Assembly: GCA_028285185.1 (NCBI GenBank)
Contig: JANQQD010000367.1
Span: 1 to 40,830 of the forward strand
Length of the DNA: 40,830 nucleotides
Origin: Anaerolineae bacterium
GTDB lineage: Bacteria > Pseudomonadota > Alphaproteobacteria > DSM-16000 > Inquilinaceae
Direction of reading: 5' to 3'
Below are positions 18,652-26,121 of the stretch, piece after piece. The notes beneath the pieces were generated by a model that saw only the letters and a program-made list of their open reading frames with translations, made no database searches and was not told where the DNA came from. The position numbers and the translations under genes are program-made. Numbering within the stretch: the stretch's first letter is position 1; each line of letters begins with the position of its first letter.

Positions 18652-19008
18652 ATGACACGTGACGAGATCAATGCCCATTGCGCCGGCCTGCCGGGTGCTG
18701 AGGTGAGCGACCCCTGGGGCGGTGGACACGACTGCTGGAAGGTGGCCGACAAGATGTTCGCGTTGATGGGCACGGCGAACGAGGGCGTGTCGCTCAAATG
18801 CGCCAATGCCGGTGACGCGGCCATGCTAATCGATCTCGGCCGCGCGGAGCGCGCGCCCTATCTGACCCGCGGCGGATGGGTGTTCGTCAGGTGGGATGGG
18901 ATGGAAGGGCATGAGCTGCGCGAACGGCTCACGCTCTCGTACCTCACCGTCCGGCGCGGTCTGCCGAAGCGGGTCCAGGCGGCGCTCGGACCCGAACCGG
19001 GGTCGTGA
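18652..19008 (+). CDS. MmcQ/YjbR family protein
   Basis: 118 residues, the usual length of this small family with a double-stranded-DNA-binding-like fold and no defined biochemical role. Seen: MTRDEINAHCAGLPGAE, a W-K-V segment (DCWKVADKMFALM), SLKCANAGDAAMLI, and the C-terminal SYLTVRRGLPKRVQ. The reading frame continues upstream to 18529, but ATG 18652 starts the conserved N-terminus. It follows the TetR gene by 52 bases on the same strand, without evident functional link. Confidence 0.8.
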   Translation: MTRDEINAHCAGLPGAEVSDPWGGGHDCWKVADKMFALMGTANEGVSLKCANAGDAAMLIDLGRAERAPYLTRGGWVFVRWDGMEGHELRERLTLSYLTVRRGLPKRVQAALGPEPGS

Positions 19009-19211
19009 TCTGCGTGATCGGCGGGTTTGCAGTGGGTGCCTTGGACCGGCGCAGGCCCTCTGCGTGAGGGAAGGCATCTGATCGCGCGCCACGCACGGCC
19101 AGTTGATTGGTCGGTGTGTCTGGCTCCGTCTAGGGTGTGGAAGCAGTCGCAAGACCGGCATCGCAAGAAGCTGGCGGCGATGTTCGCCCCTTCCCCCGAG
19201 GAGGACGTGGG

Positions 19212-19886
19212 ATGGCGGTAGTGCGGATTCGGCACGGAATGTTCGGCGCCGTTGCGACGATCGGGATCGGACTTGCGGCGGCGGCCGGCTCGGCCGCAGC
19301 TGACGGTCTGGCCGTCGGACCGTTGGAAAGCGACGAGGTCTGCCAGCGGTTCTGCCATGAGATGGTCTATGACTGCGCTCTCGCGGTCTACAGCGCATCA
19401 AGCGGCACCTGCCTGGTGTGGGACGAGCGCGGCTGGCGCTCGCCGGACGGCCTGACCGTGGGCACGCCGACGGAAGCCGACTGTACGGCGGCGGCGGCGG
19501 CAACCGGCTGGGACTTCTGGTGGGATCCGGACACCGGATGGTGCCGCCAGGGCCACCGCGATCTCTACTGCGAGGCGAGGGACTGGGCCGGCCGCTGGGC
19601 CACCACGTATGAGGACATGCGCCTGGAGGTGGAGGGCGAACAGGTCTCCGGCACCTACCGTCTGCAGTCGGGCCGCGACTATAGCATCCGCGGCTCGGTC
19701 CTGCCCGGTGATGCCTGCGTGTTGGTCGGCGAGTGGGACCACAACGATGGTGAGATGGGGCCGCTCCGCTTCGAGATGACGGGCACCGGCCAGTTCAGCG
19801 GCACCTGGACCAGCGGCCTTCCCCCGACCGCGAGCAGTCCGGCCAATTGGACCGGGGTGCGGTATCAACCAGAGGCGGCCGAATGA
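19212..19886 (+). CDS. Exported cysteine-rich protein of unknown function
   Basis: 224 residues. Start ATG 19212 is chosen because GAGGAGG lies 8 bases upstream and because it places a signal peptide at the N-terminus (about residues 1-30, ending GSAAA). The mature protein has eight cysteines, an even number, clustered in its first half (VCQRFC, YDC, GTC, ADC, WC, YC), consistent with disulfides in the periplasm. The second half looks beta-rich (WATTYEDMRLEVEGEQVSGTYRL, GEWDHNDGEMGPLRFEMTGTGQFSGTW), like a lipocalin or beta-barrel repeat. I do not recognise a family. Confidence 0.65.
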   Translation: MAVVRIRHGMFGAVATIGIGLAAAAGSAAADGLAVGPLESDEVCQRFCHEMVYDCALAVYSASSGTCLVWDERGWRSPDGLTVGTPTEADCTAAAAATGWDFWWDPDTGWCRQGHRDLYCEARDWAGRWATTYEDMRLEVEGEQVSGTYRLQSGRDYSIRGSVLPGDACVLVGEWDHNDGEMGPLRFEMTGTGQFSGTWTSGLPPTASSPANWTGVRYQPEAAE

Positions 19887-20088
19887 CCGGCGCGCTCCGA
19901 TTGTCGTGCCAGCCTTGGATATGCCACGTTATTCTGTGAAACGATGATGCCGTGCATGTCGCCGGGGCAGTCCTGCGTCGCATGACTGCCGGGCGGCCGG
20001 AGTCCCGACCTTATGCAGAGGCGGTCGGTCGCTGGAGCCGGCAATGCCGTCGTCTTGCGGGTCGAGAGATTACGATGGATCGCATAGC

Positions 20089-20640
20089 ATGTTGAGGCGT
20101 TGTCTTTGTCTCGCCGCCATTGCCGGGCTCGTCGCAGCGATCACCACATCGGCGATGGCTGCGTCCATTGGCGATTTCTTCGGCGTTTATGTCGGCACCA
20201 GCGAGGTGATGGCGGATGGCGAGGCATCGGAGCGCCGCGACCTCGATATGGAGATCGTCGAGGCATCTTCGGATGCCTTCATTGTCCGACTGATTGTTGT
20301 CACGTTGGTGGACGGAAGACGCGACCTGCCGGGGGTCGAACGCCGCTATCGTGAGATCAAGTTCCGGCAAGATGGTGACGACTGGGAGATCGACATGCGC
20401 CAGTCGCTGTTCTCCGAGCGCCGGGAAATGGATCTGGAGGGCGGCGACGAGGTCATGCGGGCGCATATCGAAGGCGAATCGCTGATCATCTCTTCAGAGT
20501 ACATCCAGGATTCCGGGGAGCATGTCGACCAGACGTTCGAATTCCACCTCAGCGATTCGGGGTTGGAGAGCCACTTCACCCGAGAGGTGGACGGAGTGGT
20601 TACCCGTGAGACGTTGGGCAGGTTGGTCAGGGTCGATTAG
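20089..20640 (+). CDS. Exported protein of unknown function
   Basis: 183 residues from ATG 20089, which starts a signal peptide (LRRCLCLAAIAGLVAAI, ending about AMAA). The mature part, about 158 residues, is acidic and appears rich in beta strands (FFGVYVGTSEV, DAFIVRLIVVTLVDG, YREIKFRQDGDDWEIDMRQ, LIISSEYIQDSG). I do not recognise a family; a lipocalin-like or calycin-like barrel is possible. It stands alone, 202 bases after the preceding exported protein, with no clear promoter or terminator. Confidence 0.6.
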   Translation: MLRRCLCLAAIAGLVAAITTSAMAASIGDFFGVYVGTSEVMADGEASERRDLDMEIVEASSDAFIVRLIVVTLVDGRRDLPGVERRYREIKFRQDGDDWEIDMRQSLFSERREMDLEGGDEVMRAHIEGESLIISSEYIQDSGEHVDQTFEFHLSDSGLESHFTREVDGVVTRETLGRLVRVD

Positions 20641-20812
20641 CCCGTCCGTCTGAACCGCAAATGACCGCGGTCCATGTGCACGACTCGACGGTCGCTGGCT
20701 GTGCACGGGTCGGCGGGCTGCGCTATGCTCTGCACCATTGCTCAGGCTGCGGGCGCCCGAAACGCCGATCGGCGGCGCGACGGGATCGCGGCGGTAGGGG
20801 CAAAAGGCAGCC

Positions 20813-21475
20813 ATGACCGGCGACGATCCGCTCGATGGACTCTATCCATTCCTGAAGCCCGTGTCGGACCACGCTCCGTCGGCAGCGACGCTGGTCGCCT
20901 CTGTCCGCGGTAAGGCAGAAGCGCATCAGGCCGTGATTGGCGCGTTCGTGGACGCGCATGCCGAGCGCGTGGTGGCCGCCGCGGAAGGCATTGCCGATGT
21001 CTACCGCAAGGGCGGGCGGTTGTTCACCATGGGCAATGGTGGGTCAAGCTGCGATGCTGCGCATGTGGCCGTGGAGTTCCTGCACCCGGTGACCGCCGGG
21101 CGGCCGGCGCTGGAGGCGATCAACCTGGTGGCCGACACGGCGATGCTGACGGCCGTGGGCAATGATGTCGGCTTCGACCATGTCTTCGTGCGCCAGCTCG
21201 TGGCCCGCGCCAAGCCCGGCGACGGGCTGATCGGCCTGTCGACCAGCGGCAACTCCGCCAATCTGGTGCGCGCCTTTGCCAAGGCCCGCGAGATGGGACT
21301 GGTGACCATCGGTCTGGCCGGGACAGCCGGCGGAGAGATGGCAGCAATGGGACTCGATCACTGTCTTGTGGTGGAAACGGACAGCATCCACCGCATTCAA
21401 GAGTGCCATGTGCTGATCTATCATCTGCTGTGGGACTTGGCGCATACCTCTCTGTCGGGTGGACCGGTCCGTTGA
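20813..21475 (+). CDS. SIS-domain protein, phosphoheptose isomerase (GmhA)-like
   Basis: 220 residues. SIS domains bind sugar phosphates; GmhA converts sedoheptulose 7-phosphate to D-glycero-D-manno-heptose 7-phosphate for lipopolysaccharide core. Seen: GNGGSSCDAAHVAVEFLHP, LSTSGNSANLVRAF, and HRIQECHVLIYHLLW, which match the phosphate loop and the C-terminal helix of GmhA. No other heptose or LPS gene is here. Instead hypD/hypE follow on the same strand after a decayed hypC, so the gene may belong to that locus; this is inference from position only. GmhA residues are broadly kept, but true isomerase activity is not proven. Confidence 0.75.
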   Translation: MTGDDPLDGLYPFLKPVSDHAPSAATLVASVRGKAEAHQAVIGAFVDAHAERVVAAAEGIADVYRKGGRLFTMGNGGSSCDAAHVAVEFLHPVTAGRPALEAINLVADTAMLTAVGNDVGFDHVFVRQLVARAKPGDGLIGLSTSGNSANLVRAFAKAREMGLVTIGLAGTAGGEMAAMGLDHCLVVETDSIHRIQECHVLIYHLLWDLAHTSLSGGPVR

Positions 21476-21552
21476 TCGGCCCGGCCGATATCGCAGACCT
21501 CGCCTTGCAGTCTTGATCTCGTTTCTATCGCCGCCGGGTATCGGCCCATCTG

Positions 21553-21948
21553 TCATGGGCGCCCGTATTCGGCCACAAACTGCTGACCGCTGTACACGAA
21601 GTAACAGATGAGAACGAAGATGGCCGGCCAAACGATTTTCAGCAGGGTCGCCACGCTCGTATCCGCCTTCCGCCGGCCCATCCAGTAGATGATGAGGGGC
21701 AGAGCGCCAGACATGACAAATAGTGATATCGTAGCTCCGATTGCCCCAAAAAACTGAGAATCAAATCCTTCATATGGATTGTCATTCATCAGTACATTCA
21801 AGAAAAATGCGAAACAAAAAGATGCCAGCAGCATATACTTTGCCAGGCGACGAAATGATGAACTCAGGATATCTCTCGCCATTTGGTCATCCGCATCTGC
21901 GTCATCTGGCAAATGAGTGTCATCCCGCTGATCCGATGTCCTATTCAT
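21553..21948 (-). CDS. Small membrane protein of unknown function
   Basis: 131 residues with three predicted membrane segments (about 35-53, 67-88 and 100-118) after a polar, acidic N-terminus (DDTHLPDDADADDQ). Base composition is visibly lower in GC than in the flanking genes, and it runs opposite to its neighbours, between the SIS gene and the relic hypC. This fits a later insertion. No family recognised; a coding call rests on the continuous hydrophobic pattern and is moderate. Confidence 0.5.
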   Translation of the reverse strand: MNRTSDQRDDTHLPDDADADDQMARDILSSSFRRLAKYMLLASFCFAFFLNVLMNDNPYEGFDSQFFGAIGATISLFVMSGALPLIIYWMGRRKADTSVATLLKIVWPAIFVLICYFVYSGQQFVAEYGRP

Positions 21949-22069
21949 CGTCGTTGAGCTCCAGGCAAAGGGATATGTGCCGCAATAGGAAGACGCGGAC
22001 GTTCATAGGAATTTAGTACTTTGACGCCTGGGCTGCAATGGCCGATGGCAATTCCATGCATACTGGCTG

Positions 22070-22222
22070 TCTGACGCTCAACGCCATGGCGATGACCGTT
22101 GTCGACAGAACGAAGCTCATGGTGTCAGTATCATCGACAACCCACCGTTGTTGGAGGCCCAGGCCGGCATCGGCGGGTTGTTTCATGATCGCGTTTCCCG
22201 TCAGAAGGCTTGACGGACACCC
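22070..22222 (+). pseudogene. hypC: Probable decayed hypC remnant
   Basis: Immediately before hypD, where hypC normally sits, pieces of a HypC-like protein appear in shifting frames: MTVV at about 22092 (compare the usual MCLAIPM.V), then EAHGV (22112) and LLEAQAGIG (22148) in one frame, then after frame changes at about 22175-22188 a stretch reading VRRLDGH (22200-22220). HypC consensus is roughly E..GV.R.V.L.LL......GDYVLVHVGFAI.RLDE. The order and spacing agree, but no open frame joins them and no normal MC start is present. The call is my own alignment by eye. Confidence 0.42.
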
Positions 22223-22239
22223 AGAGGGACGGAACCGGC

Positions 22240-23391
22240 ATGAAGTATGTGGACGAGTTCCGCGATCCGGATAAGGCACGCACACTGCTGCGCGAGATCG
22301 AGACTCTGGTGGCGCGCATCGGCACGTGTCGCACGCGGCCATTGCAGGTCATGGAGGTATGCGGCGGCCACACCCATGCGATCTTCAAATACGGTCTCGA
22401 AGGGTTGCTGCCCGATGCCGTGGAGCTGGTGCATGGCCCCGGCTGCCCGGTCTGCGTGCTGCCCATGGGCCGTGTCGATGACTGCGTGGCGCTGGCGGAG
22501 ATGCCGGGCGCCATCTTCGCCACCTTCGGCGATGCGATGCGCGTGCCCGGCTCCAAGAAGAGCCTGATGCAAGCCAAGGCGGATGGGGCCGACGTCCGCA
22601 TGGTCTATTCACCGCTGGATGCGTTGACGCTGGCCCGCGCCAACCCTGACCGCGAGGTGATCTTCTTCGGCCTCGGCTTCGAGACCACCATGCCGTCGAC
22701 GGCCTTGACTGTGCTGCAGGCGGAGGCCGAGGGCGTCACCAACTTCTCGCTGTTCTGCAACCACATCACCATCATCCCGACGATTAAGGCGATCCTGGAC
22801 AGCCCCGACCTGCAGCTCGACGGCTTCATCGGCCCCGGCCATGTCAGCATGATCATCGGCACGCGGCCCTACGATTTCATCGCGGCGCGCTATCGCCGGC
22901 CGCTGGTGATCTCCGGCTTCGAGCCGTTGGACATTCTGCAGGCGCTGTGGATGGTGCTCGCCCAGATCGTCGAAGGCCGGGCGGAGATCGAGAACCAGTA
23001 CGCCCGCGTGGTGCCGGACGGCGGCAACCGCCGGGCGCTGGAGGCGGTCGCACGGGTGTTCGAGCTGCGTCCCTTCTTCGAATGGCGCGGCCTAGGCTCG
23101 ATCGACCAGTCCGGTGTGCGCATCCGCGAGGCCTACGCCCGGTTCGATGCGGAACGGAAGTTTGCCGTGCCCGATGCGCGCATTGCCGACCCCAAATCCT
23201 GCCAGTGCGGCGAGGTGCTCAAAGGGGTCATCAAACCCTGGGACTGTAAGGTGTTCGGCCGGGCCTGCACGCCGGAGACGCCGCTTGGCGCGCTTATGGT
23301 GTCGTCCGAAGGGGCGTGCGCGGCCTATTATCAGTATGGCCGGCTGGAGCGCGCGCCCGCCGGGCCCGACCCCGTATCGCGACCGACGTGA
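22240..23391 (+). CDS. hypD: [NiFe] hydrogenase maturation protein HypD
   Basis: 383 residues. HypD is an iron-sulfur protein that, with HypC and HypE, builds the Fe(CN)2CO centre of [NiFe] hydrogenases. Seen: MKYVDEFRDP at the start, C41 in EVCGGHTH, C69 and C72 in GPGCPVC (the same numbering as I recall for E. coli HypD), GFETTMPSTA, GPGHVSMIIG, and the C-terminal 4Fe-4S cysteines in CQCGEVLKG, PWDCKVFGRACTPETP and SSEGACAAYY. Start ATG 22240 is preferred to the in-frame TTG at 22210. It overlaps hypE by GTGA. The protein looks fully functional although no hydrogenase subunit or hypA/B/F gene is in the window. Confidence 0.95.
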   Translation: MKYVDEFRDPDKARTLLREIETLVARIGTCRTRPLQVMEVCGGHTHAIFKYGLEGLLPDAVELVHGPGCPVCVLPMGRVDDCVALAEMPGAIFATFGDAMRVPGSKKSLMQAKADGADVRMVYSPLDALTLARANPDREVIFFGLGFETTMPSTALTVLQAEAEGVTNFSLFCNHITIIPTIKAILDSPDLQLDGFIGPGHVSMIIGTRPYDFIAARYRRPLVISGFEPLDILQALWMVLAQIVEGRAEIENQYARVVPDGGNRRALEAVARVFELRPFFEWRGLGSIDQSGVRIREAYARFDAERKFAVPDARIADPKSCQCGEVLKGVIKPWDCKVFGRACTPETPLGALMVSSEGACAAYYQYGRLERAPAGPDPVSRPT

Positions 23392-24443
23392 CCGCCCCGC
23401 CCCGTCCACGCGCCCGCGTCTCGGTGCCGACGATTACGCTTGCCCATGGCTCGGGCGGCAAGGCGATGCACGATCTGATCGACGACGTATTCGCCGGCAC
23501 GCTCTATCCGGATCAGGCTGGGCCGCTGGAAGACCAGGCGCGTCTGCCGTTGGACGCCATCGCTACGCTGGGCGACCGCCTTGCCTTCACCACGGACAGC
23601 TATGTGGTCGACCCGCTGATCTTCCCTGGTGGTGATATCGGCAAGTTGGCGGTGGCCGGCACGGTCAACGACTTGGCCGTCGGCGGTGCTGTGCCGCTCT
23701 ATCTGAGCTGTGCGGTGGTGATGGAAGAAGGGCTGTCGATCGAGACCTTGCGCACGATCATGGCCAGTATGCGCCGGACGGCCGAACAGGCCGGCGTGCA
23801 GATCGTGACCGGCGACACCAAGGTCGTGCACCGTGGTGCTGCTGACAAGCTGTTCATCAATACCTCGGGCATCGGCGTCATCCGCCGCGGTGTCTCGTTA
23901 GGTGTCGATCGGGCCCGCCCCGGCGATGTGGTGTTGGTCAACGGCGTGCTCGGCGACCATGGTGCGGCGATCCTGAACGCCCGCGGCGACCTGGCGCTGG
24001 AGGCGCCGCTGGCCAGCGACTGCGCGCCGCTGAACGGGTTGGTCGACACCATGCTGGCGGCCTGTCCGGATCTGCGTGCACTGCGCGACGCCACGCGCGG
24101 CGGCATTGCTACGGTGTTGAACGAGGTGGCGCAGGCTTCGGGCGTCGGCATCGAACTGACCGAACCGGCGATCCCGATGCGCACGGAGGTCAAGGGCGTC
24201 TGCGAGATTCTCGGCCTCGACCCCCTCTACCTTGCCAACGAAGGTAAGCTGGTGGCGATCGTTCCGCCGGAGGCAGAGGCCGCAGTGCTGGCGGCCATGC
24301 GGGCGCACGCACTCGGGACTGAGGCCATCGCCATCGGTCGTATTACCGAGGGGCCGCCGGGGCGCGTGGTCATGCACACGGTGTTGGGCGGCCGGCGCAT
24401 CGTCGACATGCTGGTCGGCGACCAGCTTCCGCGCATCTGCTAA
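23388..24443 (+). CDS. hypE: [NiFe] hydrogenase maturation protein HypE
   Basis: 351 residues from GTG 23388, which overlaps the hypD stop. HypE dehydrates the thiocarboxamide on its C-terminal cysteine to thiocyanate with ATP, then hands cyanide to the HypCD iron centre. Seen: LAHGSGGKAMHDLI, FTTDSYVVDPL, GTVNDLAVGGA, VTGDTKVV, RDATRGGIATVLNEV, and the essential C-terminal PRIC with the carrier cysteine as last residue. All key positions are intact. An ATG upstream at 23316 is in frame but inside hypD. A broken copy of its last 45 or so codons lies about 1.0 kb downstream. Confidence 0.95.
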   Translation: MTAPPRPRARVSVPTITLAHGSGGKAMHDLIDDVFAGTLYPDQAGPLEDQARLPLDAIATLGDRLAFTTDSYVVDPLIFPGGDIGKLAVAGTVNDLAVGGAVPLYLSCAVVMEEGLSIETLRTIMASMRRTAEQAGVQIVTGDTKVVHRGAADKLFINTSGIGVIRRGVSLGVDRARPGDVVLVNGVLGDHGAAILNARGDLALEAPLASDCAPLNGLVDTMLAACPDLRALRDATRGGIATVLNEVAQASGVGIELTEPAIPMRTEVKGVCEILGLDPLYLANEGKLVAIVPPEAEAAVLAAMRAHALGTEAIAIGRITEGPPGRVVMHTVLGGRRIVDMLVGDQLPRIC

Positions 24444-24482
24444 GGGGTGACACAATGCGTAGAGGTGTCTCCACGCCCGTCG

Positions 24483-25172
24483 CTAGAAGTTGATCATTTT
24501 TCCTGCCTGCTCTTCCTCTTCCTGCTTTTTCTCTATCATTTTAAGTTGTCCGCCGGTTAAGATGGAGAGCTTATAATCCGTCTCAAATGCAAAATATATA
24601 TTCTTGACACCGCTTCGGTGCTCTAGAAATCTTGCTGCTTCTTCGCAGTCTGCATTTGTCGCTTTCAGCATCTTCGCAAGCTTCAGTGCTTCCGTCCACT
24701 TGCCTATATAATTCACTAGATCCTTTCTCTTCCAAGAGAAGTGCACTGAACTATGGACATTGACCCCTGCCGATGTATGGCCTGGCAGGCTGTAGCCAAT
24801 CTGTATCAGGTAGGCGATACGAGAGAACGCATTACCGGATTTCCGGAATGTCGTATGTTTGGCATGGCCCATTATCGAGAGATTTTCGACTATGTTATAG
24901 CCCAGCGCGCCAGGGCAGTAGTATCTGGAGACGTCTTTGCCGTGTAATTCCCAGCCAAGCTTACTGTCTCCCAATATATACCAAGAGATATTTGTTGGCC
25001 TTGCTGGCGTTTGAGTGTGGTGTACTTCCAGGATCGCATTATTCTTGGAGCACCGTACCGCCACCAACGGATTCACATAGTCCGGATCCGACGTTAGCAT
25101 ATCATGACTCCCAAACGCCTGAGAAAGAAACAATATGTCGTCAAGTAAAGTCGAGGCGGCGAATCGAGTCAA
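24483..25172 (-). CDS. AT-rich orphan gene, unknown function
   Basis: 229 residues, opposite in orientation to hypDE and clearly richer in A+T than them. No signal peptide or membrane segment. The central part is hydrophilic with scattered aromatic residues (SWYILGDSKLGWELHG, FSWKRKDLVNYIGKW), and the C-terminus is a charged tail (KKQEEEEQAGK). I do not recognise a family. It sits between intact hypE and the relic hypE end, so it was probably brought in with the insertion; small cargo genes of this type often encode defence or unknown functions, but nothing here shows which. Confidence 0.5.
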   Translation of the reverse strand: MTRFAASTLLDDILFLSQAFGSHDMLTSDPDYVNPLVAVRCSKNNAILEVHHTQTPARPTNISWYILGDSKLGWELHGKDVSRYYCPGALGYNIVENLSIMGHAKHTTFRKSGNAFSRIAYLIQIGYSLPGHTSAGVNVHSSVHFSWKRKDLVNYIGKWTEALKLAKMLKATNADCEEAARFLEHRSGVKNIYFAFETDYKLSILTGGQLKMIEKKQEEEEQAGKMINF

Positions 25173-25350
25173 GGGATTCAGCTTGAGAAGTTGGCAAAGT
25201 CACATAAGAATGCAACCATGCTTTGATGAGCGACATCTCTGTCAAGTTTCTTGACCGTATCTGCCTTGGAAGTAAAATATAGATGTGTGTTATCTGATGA
25301 TAATCAATTCAGAGAAGGGGTGCGGCTCATTCATCCAGCCAAGATTACAT
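25173..25350. other. AT-rich non-coding stretch upstream of the orphan gene
   Basis: Contains the likely promoter region for the leftward orphan gene. I see no open frame or repeat here that I can support. It leads into the IS630 relic and the hypE relic. Confidence 0.4.
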
Positions 25351-25440
25351 TGCCAAGTTAAATCTTCGCCACTGGGCCAAGCTGGTCTCGTTACCCGAAT
25401 ACTCCCTCGATCTCAACCGATCGGGAAAATGTTCCCTTAA
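25351..25440 (+). mobile_element. IS630-type transposase C-terminal relic
   Basis: One frame reads AKLVSLPEYSLDLN, with LPEYSLDLN at 25391-25417, against the very conserved LPPYSPDLNPIE near the C-terminus of IS630-family transposases. A change of frame at about 25417 continues as PIGKMF, matching PIEKMF, and then meets a stop at 25438. Only about 30 codons remain, with a frameshift, so this is a dead fragment. Confidence 0.5.
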
Positions 25441-25442
25441 CT

Positions 25443-25593
25443 GCAGTGTCAGAAATGCAAGACCGGACTTCGCAATGCCGACGCCATCGGGCGCATCACC
25501 GATTGGTCCGGAGATAGTGTGAACATGCATACGGTGCTGAGCGGCCGGCGCATCGTCGGTATGCTGGTGGGCGACCAGTTGCCACGCATCAGC
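25443..25593 (+). pseudogene. hypE: Relic second copy of the hypE 3' end
   Basis: Bases 25480-25593 translate as DAIGRIT, then MHTVLSGRRIVGMLVGDQLPRIS, against AIGRIT and MHTVLGGRRIVDMLVGDQLPRIC at the end of the intact hypE. Over the last 72 bases I count about 12 differences (roughly 83% identity). The upstream part (from about 25443) fits only weakly. The essential final cysteine codon is AGC (Ser) and there is no stop at that point, so it is not functional. It marks the far side of the AT-rich insert that follows the intact hypE. Confidence 0.75.
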
Positions 25594-25750
25594 CAACAGC
25601 CGGGGCAGGGAATGCAGCAGCGCTGCAGGTTCCGCCGCCGAGCGCAATGCATAATTTTCTTACGAATTATCGGGCGATTGATTCATATCATGCCGAAAAA
25701 TCGGTTTCATATGTCACTTTCTGCCTGTCAATCAATATCGAGATCGATGG

Positions 25751-25757
25751 AGGGAGC
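25751..25757 (+). promoter_or_regulatory. Strong ribosome binding site of a 27-residue gene
   Basis: GGAGGGAG (25749-25756) lies 3-4 bases before ATG 25760. The strength of this site is the main reason to accept the short gene that follows. Confidence 0.5.
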
Positions 25758-25759
25758 GC

Positions 25760-25843
25760 ATGGAACTGATCAAGAAGAATTCGTGGATCGTCCTCGTCAG
25801 CGGGTTCGTGGTGTTGATCGCGATCGGCATTGCGATGTCCTGA
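25760..25843 (+). CDS. 27-residue single-pass membrane peptide
   Basis: Reads MELIKKNSW then IVLVSGFVVLIAIGIAMS and a TGA stop. A basic N-terminal stub of about nine residues is followed by an 18-residue hydrophobic helix, so the peptide would sit in the inner membrane with its N-terminus inside. A strong ribosome binding site precedes it. It is too short for standard gene callers. I do not recognise it as CydX, KdpF or a similar small subunit. It lies between the hypE relic and the thioredoxin-like gene, with no obvious partner. Confidence 0.5.
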   Translation: MELIKKNSWIVLVSGFVVLIAIGIAMS

Positions 25844-26121
25844 CAATCTTCAATAATACTCAAATCATTCCTTACATTGTCCGGCTGGCGACCACTTTCC
25901 ACTTGGTCTTGGCTGTGGGGAGAGGCGGTCGCTTTGCCGTGACGCGTCCGCCAGCCCCAAAGGTCTGCTGCCCAGCAATTGCCACCCTGCGGCCAGCACG
26001 GCGACACGGCAGTGCCGCGTTACGCCGTTCTACTGTCTGCTCTTGATGGACCCGATGCGGCGCTGTCCCACCGGCGGCGACAAGCCGGCGCGCTGCACCA
26101 CGAGTGGAGGAGCAGGCAGCC
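25844..26121. other. Intergenic region before the thioredoxin-like gene
   Basis: The first 60 bases are AT-rich, the rest GC-rich. I see no gene. The ribosome site GGAGGAG at 26106-26112 serves the next gene. Confidence 0.4.

Noticed and set aside
22038..22274. A 78-residue open frame read as a real small gene before hypD
   Set aside because: Its end overlaps hypD out of frame and the HypC-like words lie in several frames, so a decayed hypC explains it better.
25519..26046. A 175-residue plus-strand frame
   Set aside because: It starts inside the hypE relic and is mixed sequence; the 27-residue gene with its own strong ribosome site is in another frame and is preferred.
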